A DNA stretch of 6,292 nt from an uncultured Collinsella sp. (GTDB lineage Bacteria > Actinomycetota > Coriobacteriia > Coriobacteriales > Coriobacteriaceae): positions 1 through 6,292 of the forward strand of contig CAADVA010000255.1 of NCBI GenBank assembly GCA_900752345.1, given 5' to 3'. The first letter of the stretch is position 1. Every line of letters starts with the position of its first letter. This document shows, piece by piece, positions 1 through 4,241 of the stretch. The notes beneath the pieces were generated by a model. That model saw nothing but the letters and a program-made list of their open reading frames with translations, was not told the origin of the DNA and did no database searches. The translations under genes and the position numbers were made by a program.

Positions 1-2
1 CC

Positions 3-965
3 ATGCTCACCGGCGACCGTCCGACGGGCCGCCTGCACATGGGCCATTACTTCGGCACGCTGCGCCGCCGCGTGGAACAGCAGAACAAGGGCGTGCACAC
101 CAACATCATCATCGCCGACTATCAGGTGATCACCGACCGTGACACCACCGAGCACATCCAGGACAACGTGCTCAACCTGATCCTCGACTACATGGCCGCC
201 GGCATCGATCCGGAGAAGACCATGATCTACACGCACTCCTCCGTGCCGGCCGAAAACCAGCTCATGCTGCCGTTCCTGTCGCTGGTGTCCGAGGCCGAGC
301 TGGCGCGCAACCCCACGGTCAAGGCCGAGATGGAGGCCTCGGGCCACGAGCTCACTGGCCTTCTGCTCACCTACCCGGTGCACCAGGCCTGCGACATCCT
401 GTTCTGCAAGGGCAACGTCGTGCCCGTCGGTCGCGACCAGCTGCCGCACATCGAGCTCACCCGCACCATCGCACGCCGCTTTAACAACCGCTACGGCAAG
501 GTATTTCCCGAGGTCGACGCGCTGCTGTCCGAGACCCCGCTGCTGCCCGGCCTTGACGGTCGCAAGATGAGCAAGAGCTACGGCAACGCCATCAATATTT
601 CGATGACCGCCGAGGAGACGGCCAAGCGCATCAAGAAGAGCCAGACCGACTCCGAGCGCATGATCACGTTCGACCCCGAGAACCGCCCCGGCGTGTCCGG
701 CCTGCTTTCCACGGCTGCCATCTGCACTGGCCGTTCCGAGGTCGAGATTGCCGAGGAGATTGGCATGGGCGGCTCCGGCCAGCTCAAGAAGTACGTGACC
801 GAGGCCGTCAACGAGTACTTCGCCCCGATCCGCGAGCGTCGCCAGCGCTACGAGAACGACCTGGATTACGTCAAGGACGTGCTGCACGAGGGCAATCGTC
901 GCGCCAACGAAATTGCCGAGCAGACCCTGGCCGAGGTTCAGGACGCCATGGGCATGGTGTACTAG
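3..965 (+). CDS. trpS: tryptophanyl-tRNA synthetase, 5' truncated by window edge
   Basis: Class I aminoacyl-tRNA synthetase that activates tryptophan with ATP and charges tRNA-Trp in the cytoplasm. Seen in the sequence: the HIGH-type signature HMGH at residues 12-15 inside TGDRPTGRLHMGHY, the tryptophan-pocket region around QACDIL (128-133), VGRDQ (142-146), and a perfect KMSKS loop at 188-192. The 320 residues visible are close to the 330-340 usual for the family. The ATG at position 3 sits right at the TGDRPTG motif, where family members normally have a few to about 15 more residues, so the true start is probably left of the window and this ATG internal. The C-terminus is intact (ends MGMVY, TAG). 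Two hairpins follow the stop, and the next gene converges on it, so trpS ends its transcript here. The identification is secure; only the start is unknown. Confidence 0.96.
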   Translation: MLTGDRPTGRLHMGHYFGTLRRRVEQQNKGVHTNIIIADYQVITDRDTTEHIQDNVLNLILDYMAAGIDPEKTMIYTHSSVPAENQLMLPFLSLVSEAELARNPTVKAEMEASGHELTGLLLTYPVHQACDILFCKGNVVPVGRDQLPHIELTRTIARRFNNRYGKVFPEVDALLSETPLLPGLDGRKMSKSYGNAINISMTAEETAKRIKKSQTDSERMITFDPENRPGVSGLLSTAAICTGRSEVEIAEEIGMGGSGQLKKYVTEAVNEYFAPIRERRQRYENDLDYVKDVLHEGNRRANEIAEQTLAEVQDAMGMVY

Positions 966-990
966 GCAAAGCGCTTTCGCACAACATAGA

Positions 991-1012
991 CGGTGAGGCT
1001 GAATCCTCACCG
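991..1012 (+). other. small hairpin downstream of trpS
   Basis: CGGTGAGG and CCTCACCG form a perfect 8-bp stem around a 6-nt loop (CTGAAT), beginning 25 nt after the trpS stop. It is followed by AAACAGG rather than a T-run, so on its own it is not a classic terminator. With the next hairpin it forms a double structure at the 3' end of the trpS mRNA, perhaps protecting the transcript or helping termination. Confidence 0.45.
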
Positions 1013-1017
1013 AAACA

Positions 1018-1059
1018 GGAACAGGCCCGCTGGCAGTTAGTTGCCAGCGGGCCTGTTCC
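1018..1059 (+). terminator. strong hairpin at the trpS 3' end (probable terminator)
   Basis: An 18-bp perfect stem (1018-1035 with 1042-1059) closes on a 6-nt loop GTTAGT. It is the most stable simple hairpin near trpS and lies about 50 nt after its stop, between two converging genes, which is where a terminator is expected. Against a textbook intrinsic terminator, it is followed by CCGAAG on the + strand and has no T-tract; read on the minus strand it is followed by TGTTTCGG, a weak T-run. It may act as a bidirectional or Rho-assisted end, or as an mRNA-stabilising stem. Confidence 0.55.
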
Positions 1060-1243
1060 CGAAGTACACCGTTGAATCGCACAGAGGGGAGGGATGCGAA
1101 TCAAACTCAACAGGGCAGGCTTTTTCATCGCCTATTGCCTGCTCCGTTGCTGAAACCAATATAGTTCACCATGGTTTACTTTCTAGCGTCAATATGCGCC
1201 GCCATAGCTTCTCCATAGGTTAGCCCCGGTAAACCTGAAACGG
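1060..1243. other. intergenic stretch without a convincing gene
   Basis: This gap between the trpS hairpins and the first palindromic repeat is locally less GC-rich than its surroundings. It contains a weak stem (1113-1120 with 1137-1144, 16-nt loop). A 19-codon + strand reading frame at 1094-1153 has a purine-rich GAGGGGAGGG lying directly against its ATG, too close for a normal Shine-Dalgarno spacing. Tiny frames on the minus strand (for example MAAHIDARK near 1212-1183) are equally unsupported. I see no tRNA, riboswitch or clear promoter. Confidence 0.5.
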
Positions 1244-1284
1244 AAAACCACCACAAAGGGGACAGGCACCTTTGTGGTGGTTTT
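1244..1284. repeat. palindromic repeat family A, copy 1 (loop GGACAGGCA on +)
   Basis: A 41-nt palindrome with 16-bp perfect arms (AAAACCACCACAAAGG at 1244-1259, its reverse complement at 1269-1284) and a 9-nt loop GGACAGGCA. It lies 16 nt beyond the stop codon of the minus-strand MGMT-family gene. Read on the minus strand, the stem ends in a TTTT run and could terminate that gene; the AAAA/TTTT symmetry allows the same from the other side. Four copies occur in this window with identical stem cores. Confidence 0.92.
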
Positions 1285-1300
1285 GGCCACGGCAGAGCCG

Positions 1301-1624
1301 CTAGAGCCCTGCTGGCCAGCGACAGGCGGCCAAGTCGACGTGCATGGGATCGGTAAACGTCACGCCCTCCCCTAGCAAAAGCTCACGTTGAGCATCGGGA
1401 CCGCCAAACGCAAAGCCCTCGCAAATACGGCCATCGGCAAACACCACACGATGGCAGGGAATCTGACCAGGGCGCGGATTGCTGTGCAACGCATAGCCCA
1501 CATAGCGCGCGCTTCGCGGACGACCGGCAAGCAGCGCCACCTGGCCGTACGTGGCGACCATCCCCTCGGGAATCTGCTCGACCACCTCGTACACCCGCTC
1601 AAAAAAGCCCTCAGACGCCAACAT
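1301..1624 (-). CDS. MGMT/Ogt-family one-domain protein (methylated-DNA-protein cysteine methyltransferase-like)
   Basis: A 107-residue protein corresponding to the C-terminal DNA-binding and active-site domain of O6-alkylguanine-DNA alkyltransferases. Seen in the sequence: TYGQVA at 25-30, an arginine-finger segment with R40 in SARYVG (38-43), the active-site IPCHRV at 55-60 with Cys57, and a later LLLGEG with Glu86. Full-length Ogt proteins also carry an N-terminal RNase H-like domain, absent here. Related alkyltransferase-like (ATL) proteins usually have Trp in place of Cys; this one keeps the Cys and may therefore still accept an alkyl group, although the usual Asn/Gly-rich hinge after PCHRV is divergent (FADGRICEGF). 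The ATG at 1624 follows AAAGGAG (1628-1634) at a short 3-nt spacing; the TTG one codon downstream would have 6 nt. Only 26 nt separate the ATG from repeat copy 2, so the gene is probably transcribed through that hairpin. Confidence 0.9.
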   Translation of the reverse strand: MLASEGFFERVYEVVEQIPEGMVATYGQVALLAGRPRSARYVGYALHSNPRPGQIPCHRVVFADGRICEGFAFGGPDAQRELLLGEGVTFTDPMHVDLAACRWPAGL

Positions 1625-1650
1625 GCGCTCCTTTCAACAGAAACCAGCAT

Positions 1651-1689
1651 AAACCACCACAAAGGTGCCTGTCCCCTTTGTGGTGGTTT
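1651..1689. repeat. palindromic repeat family A, copy 2 (inverted: loop TGCCTGTCC on +)
   Basis: A 39-nt palindrome with 15-bp perfect arms (1651-1665 and 1675-1689) and a 9-nt loop that is the reverse complement of the copy 1 loop. It begins 11 nt beyond the degV stop codon on the minus strand and ends 26 nt before the start codon of the MGMT-family gene. It can therefore serve as a degV 3' hairpin and also lies in the leader of the following gene. One further T (1690) follows the right arm on the + strand. Confidence 0.92.
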
Positions 1690-1700
1690 TGACCGGATAG

Positions 1701-2555
1701 CTAGTTGGCGGGGCGGAAAAAGGCTACGGCTACGGCGCCGGGACCCACGTGGGTGCCGATGGTGGCGCCAATGGTGTGGATGGGCAGCTCGTTCTCGGCA
1801 TGGCCGGCCCACAGCGCGACACTGTCCTCGATATACTTCTTGAGCACCGCGTCCGAAAGACCCGTATAGCCCAGCGCCAGCGGCATGGAGAAGTCGACGC
1901 CGCCCGCCTGCTCGACCTTCTGGTTCAACAGGTTTCGACCGTTTTTGGAACCGCGCGCCTTGCCCAACTGCACGATGAGGCCGTCCTCGGCGGCCACGAC
2001 CGGCTTCACGTTGAGCAGCGTACCCACGGCGCCGGCCGCGGCAGACAGACGGCCTCCGCGCACCAGGTACTCCAGCGTCTCGAGCAGGCCGATAACCACC
2101 ACACGGTCGCGCACGGCCTCGACCGCCGCCGCGATCTGGGCCGCACTACGGCCATCGTCCACCAGGCGCAGCGCATACTCGACCAGCACGCGCTCGCCCA
2201 AGGTCACGTTATTGCTGTCCACGACGAACACGTCGCCGCCCGGCAACTCGGCAAGTGCGGTACGAGCACTCTGATTGGTGCCCGAAAGCTTGGCGCCCAC
2301 GGTAATAATCACGGCCTCGTCGCCGGCCTCACGTGCCTCGGCAATCGCCTGCGAAAACGCGTACGGGTTGACCTGACCGGTCTTGGGCAGTTCATCGCGC
2401 TCCACGAGCATCTCGTAAAAGCACTGGTGATCGATGTCGACACCATCCATGTACACGTCGGTGCCAAAGGTGACGGACAGCGGTAAAACGGAAAGCGCCG
2501 GGTGCTCCGCCGGAGACATATCGCTGGCGGAATCGGTAATAATGCGAACGGACAT
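1701..2555 (-). CDS. DegV family protein (FakB-like fatty-acid-binding protein)
   Basis: A 284-residue DegV-fold protein, the usual family length. DegV/FakB proteins bind a fatty acid in a deep pocket, and FakB members present it to the kinase FakA to make acyl-phosphate for phospholipid synthesis. Seen in the sequence: N-terminal VRIITDSASD (3-12), SGTNQSA (91-97), VVDSNNVTLG (111-120), the LEYLVRGGRLS signature (161-171), LNVKPVV (181-187) and C-terminal IGATIGTHVGPG (262-273). The start at 2555 is chosen because the family begins within a few residues of the IxTDSxxD motif and because AAAGGA (2562-2567) lies 6 nt upstream. An in-frame ATG 35 codons further out has no such support. The gene follows marR by 119 nt on the same strand with no repeat or terminator between them, so they may share a transcript. 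No fakA partner is in this window, so the ligand is inferred from the family only. Confidence 0.95.
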   Translation of the reverse strand: MSVRIITDSASDMSPAEHPALSVLPLSVTFGTDVYMDGVDIDHQCFYEMLVERDELPKTGQVNPYAFSQAIAEAREAGDEAVIITVGAKLSGTNQSARTALAELPGGDVFVVDSNNVTLGERVLVEYALRLVDDGRSAAQIAAAVEAVRDRVVVIGLLETLEYLVRGGRLSAAAGAVGTLLNVKPVVAAEDGLIVQLGKARGSKNGRNLLNQKVEQAGGVDFSMPLALGYTGLSDAVLKKYIEDSVALWAGHAENELPIHTIGATIGTHVGPGAVAVAFFRPAN

Positions 2556-2674
2556 AGCGAATCCTTTCTTGCGCAGGTCTCGCGCAGGGAATTTTGACAA
2601 CAATGTCCCAGCACGGCATACGCGCTCAAACGGGACGATGCAGTTGTTAATGAGAAGCAAATGCCTTGGCGGCC
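2556..2674 (-). other. marR-degV intergenic spacer
   Basis: 119 nt between the marR stop and the degV start. It holds the degV ribosome binding site. A 12-nt direct repeat TCTCGCGCAGGG occurs at 2578-2589 and again at 2680-2691 inside the end of marR, plus a shorter GCGCAGG at 2571-2577. I find no T-tailed hairpin and only a weak minus-strand promoter-like pair (TTGAGC, 17 nt, ACATTG). This is the one minus-strand gene junction lacking a family A palindrome. Confidence 0.4.
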
Positions 2675-3124
2675 TTAGATCTCGCGCAGGGTGTTGAGAA
2701 TCGTACGCAGCGACGCATACATCTGCTCGCGCTGCTCCACGCCCATGGCCTTACCGGTGGTGTCGAGCACTTCACGAATGATGCGATCGGCCTCGCTCAT
2801 GCTCTCGCCGCCCAGGGCAGTCAGGCGAACCGGAGCGCGGTACTTGACGGCAGCATCGCCCGAGTCGTCGACCTCGACGTAGCCGCCCTCCTCCAGATGT
2901 GCCAGTGTGCGCGAAACGGCGGCACGGGTAACGCCGGCCATGCGGGCGAGGTCGGCGCCAGTCAGGCCGTCCTTGCTGCGCTCAAGATAGTACAGGCACA
3001 TGACGTCGGAGCCCTTAAGGCCCAGCCTTGCACCTTCGGACGTCTTGATGCGCTGAATCTCCTTGTAGAGGCCGCTGATCAGTCCGACAAAGTCCTCAAA
3101 ACGTGTCTCGTCGTTCTGCTGCAT
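2675..3124 (-). CDS. MarR-family transcriptional regulator
   Basis: A 149-residue winged helix-turn-helix protein of the MarR type, which normally acts as a dimer binding a palindromic operator and often responds to small lipophilic ligands. Seen in the sequence: an N-terminal helix (residues 5-30) for dimerisation; the DNA-binding core TGADLARMAGVTRAAVSRTLAHLEEGGYVE (helix-turn-helix about 55-82, recognition helix about 66-80); a wing about 84-102 ending in RLTALG, matching the family's typical x-LTxxG; and a C-terminal dimerisation helix (about 108-148). The ATG at 3124 is preceded by GAAAGGCGG (3134-3142) at 9 nt. Immediate placement upstream of a DegV/FakB-like gene suggests a local regulator of fatty-acid handling, comparable in concept to FabT in streptococci, but the ligand and targets are not visible here. 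A dyad at 3208-3221 upstream of the gene could be its own operator. Confidence 0.92.
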   Translation of the reverse strand: MQQNDETRFEDFVGLISGLYKEIQRIKTSEGARLGLKGSDVMCLYYLERSKDGLTGADLARMAGVTRAAVSRTLAHLEEGGYVEVDDSGDAAVKYRAPVRLTALGGESMSEADRIIREVLDTTGKAMGVEQREQMYASLRTILNTLREI

Positions 3125-3207
3125 GGGAGACGACCGCCTTTCGCTTGCATGATGCTAACGGGTAAACATCTTAGCCGCATGTCCGGACCCCCGTACCCAA
3201 ACATCCC

Positions 3208-3221
3208 ATTTGTTAACCAAT
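3208..3221. promoter_or_regulatory. candidate operator dyad upstream of marR
   Basis: ATTTGTTAACCAAT is a 14-nt palindrome with one mismatched pair, centred on GTTAAC, 84 nt before the marR start codon and just before repeat copy 3. MarR proteins commonly autoregulate through such AT-rich dyads. The minus-strand TTAACA inside it matches 5 of 6 bases of a -35 box, but no good -10 lies at the proper distance. This is a candidate only. Confidence 0.35.
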
Positions 3222-3229
3222 CAACATAA

Positions 3230-3268
3230 AAACCACCACAAAGGGGACAGGCACCTTTGTGGTGGTTT
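3230..3268. repeat. palindromic repeat family A, copy 3 (loop GGACAGGCA on +)
   Basis: A 39-nt palindrome with 15-bp arms (3230-3244 and 3254-3268) and loop GGACAGGCA, in the same orientation as copy 1. It lies 26 nt past the stop codon of the B3/4 gene and about 105 nt before the marR start, so on the minus strand it closes the B3/4 unit before the marR-degV unit begins. Confidence 0.92.
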
Positions 3269-3294
3269 GGGGCATCAATAGGTTCTAGGCGCCG

Positions 3295-4014
3295 CTACAG
3301 CTCCACGCAGGGATTGTCGTGGGTCACTAGGGTCTTAACGACGACCGTCGCTCCCAGATAGCGCTCGAGCAGCTCGGCCAAGCGATCGATCGCGGCCTGG
3401 CAATCCCCCATCCGCTCGGGCTCCACGCACTCAATCGCCAGAAATGCGTCCGCCGAATCGTCGGACAGCGCCGTGCGAACGCCATCGCGCCAGTTCCAGC
3501 AACGGCACACGGCGCCCGCATCATCGATATAGGCAAGTTCACCGGACAGCGTCGGATCATCTGCCTCCTCGCCAAGTGGCAAGAACGCATCGCCGCCGTC
3601 GGTCACCGCCAGGCGCAGAATGCCCTCAATAGCATGCAAATCTTCGCCGCCAACGGGCAACGCATAAGTCAACGAAATCGTGTTGTAGATATCCACCGCC
3701 GGCGTAATGTGGCCGACCGGCTTGCCTTTGAGCACGCGCTTGAGCAGGTTCTCAACTGAGCAACGCGCGCCCTTCTTGGTCTTGAACAGGCGATACGCCT
3801 CGCGCCATGCCTTGACCGGCGCGTTTTCGCTGATGGTATCGCTTGTCAGGTGGCGCTCCGCATCGATGTTGGCGCGGTCAAGCAGCGCGGCGATCGCATC
3901 CACGTCCTCCTGGGGAATCTGCGCCGCGGGCTTCATGCCCTTTACGACCACGACGCCGATCGCCGCCTGTGGAAACAGCTCCCAAAATGAATCCTCGGCA
4001 ATAAAGCTCTTCAT
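3295..4014 (-). CDS. solo B3/4-domain protein (PheRS beta-chain editing-domain-like)
   Basis: A 239-residue stand-alone version of the B3/B4 tRNA-binding/editing domain that in bacterial phenylalanyl-tRNA synthetase beta chains hydrolyses mischarged Tyr-tRNA-Phe. Such solo proteins (COG3382-like) are widespread, but their substrate is not generally settled. Seen in the sequence: WREAYRLFKTKKGARCSVENLLKRVLKGK (70-98), PAVDIYNTISLTYALPVGGEDL (105-126), GILRLAV (131-137), and a late SGELAYIDDAGAVCRCWNWRDGVRTAL block (157-183); this order matches the family. No synthetase core, anticodon-binding or other PheRS domain is present. The start at 4014 is preferred over the ATG five codons upstream because AAGGGAG (4020-4026) lies 5 nt before it and overlaps the first codons of the longer version. 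A structured leader with a terminator-like hairpin precedes the gene, and repeat copy 3 follows it. Confidence 0.88.
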   Translation of the reverse strand: MKSFIAEDSFWELFPQAAIGVVVVKGMKPAAQIPQEDVDAIAALLDRANIDAERHLTSDTISENAPVKAWREAYRLFKTKKGARCSVENLLKRVLKGKPVGHITPAVDIYNTISLTYALPVGGEDLHAIEGILRLAVTDGGDAFLPLGEEADDPTLSGELAYIDDAGAVCRCWNWRDGVRTALSDDSADAFLAIECVEPERMGDCQAAIDRLAELLERYLGATVVVKTLVTHDNPCVEL

Positions 4015-4019
4015 ATGCT

Positions 4020-4026
4020 CTCCCTT
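4020..4026 (-). promoter_or_regulatory. ribosome binding site deciding the B3/4 start
   Basis: AAGGGAG on the minus strand lies 5 nt before the ATG at 4014. The alternative upstream ATG (4029) would place this Shine-Dalgarno sequence inside the coding region and has only GC-rich sequence before it. Confidence 0.7.
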
Positions 4027-4058
4027 CATAGCGTGCGCCCGAGCGGGGGCGTCTAAGC

Positions 4059-4117
4059 AAAAAGCGCCCTCACAGCGGCCACCTTCAAAGTCCTACGGTG
4101 CCGCCACAAGAGCGCTT
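4059..4117 (-). terminator. terminator-like hairpin in the leader of the B3/4 gene (attenuator or end of a small RNA)
   Basis: On the minus strand an 18-nt arm (4117-4100) pairs without a single mismatch with a second arm (4079-4062) when G-U pairs are allowed (five of them), ending in GGCGCTTTTT with the T-run at 4063-4059. An inner ACC/GGT pair can extend the stem. The wobble pairs become C-A mismatches on the + strand, so the structure is favoured in the minus-strand transcript. It sits between a plausible promoter (4159-4187) and the B3/4 start codon 45 nt further on, which is the arrangement of a 5' attenuator or of an independent roughly 95-nt small RNA. Confidence 0.6.
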
Positions 4118-4122
4118 ACGCT

Positions 4123-4144
4123 GCCCCCATCCGGAGAAGGGGGC
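4123..4144 (-). other. upstream leader hairpin with competing GCCCCC partner
   Basis: On the minus strand GCCCCC (4144-4139) and GGGGGC (4128-4123) form a 6-bp GC stem with a 10-nt loop, directly before the terminator-like hairpin. A second GCCCCC occurs at 4050-4045, between the T-run and the ribosome binding site. It could pair with the same GGGGGC instead, giving two mutually exclusive folds around the terminator. Confidence 0.45.
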
Positions 4145-4158
4145 GATATGTCAGGCGT

Positions 4159-4187
4159 ATTGTAACCTGAGTCATCCGCCCAAGCAA
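4159..4187 (-). promoter_or_regulatory. candidate promoter for the B3/4 leader
   Basis: On the minus strand TTGCTT (4187-4182) and TACAAT (4164-4159, 5 of 6 to TATAAT) are separated by exactly 17 nt. Transcription would begin near 4152, just before the structured leader. The -35 box overlaps the end of repeat copy 4 by two bases. The -10 box is framed by a TCAGG-N10-CCTGA inverted repeat (4151-4170) that could be an operator. No other promoter of comparable quality is visible between pckA and the B3/4 gene. Confidence 0.5.
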
Positions 4188-4226
4188 AACCACCACAAAG
4201 GTGCCTGTCCCCTTTGTGGTGGTTTT
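4186..4226. repeat. palindromic repeat family A, copy 4 (inverted: loop TGCCTGTCC on +)
   Basis: A 41-nt palindrome with 16-bp arms (4186-4201 and 4211-4226), in the orientation of copy 2. It begins 15 nt past the pckA stop codon. On the minus strand its stem ends in TTTTGCTT, so it resembles a short-tailed intrinsic terminator for pckA, and the tail runs directly into the -35 box of the next candidate promoter. Confidence 0.92.
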
Positions 4227-4241
4227 GGGTCTGAGGCGACG

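Noticed and set aside
871..1128. Minus-strand 85-codon frame starting MKKPALLSLIR
   Set aside because: It crosses the trpS hairpins and the end of trpS in antisense, has a Cys/Pro/Arg-rich composition and no Shine-Dalgarno sequence.
1749..2486. Long + strand reading frame (245 codons) opposite degV
   Set aside because: Same antisense effect; degV has every family motif on the other strand.
2594..2622. + strand TTGACA with 17-nt spacer and CATACG
   Set aside because: A perfect -35 but a poor -10, and no + strand gene follows; probably chance, although an antisense transcript cannot be excluded.
3213..3232. Target-site duplications around the family A palindromes
   Set aside because: Flanks of the four copies were compared (as here at copy 3) and no convincing direct duplication was found.
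4081..4117. T-box resemblance in the B3/4 leader (GGCGGCACCGTA against GGTGGNACCGCG)
   Set aside because: The essential UGGN is CGGC here and could not pair with a tRNA 3' end, and there is no room for a Stem I between the promoter and this point.
1244..4226. CRISPR array from the repeated 39-mers
   Set aside because: Spacing is irregular (about 0.4 to 1.5 kb), orientation alternates and genes lie between the copies.
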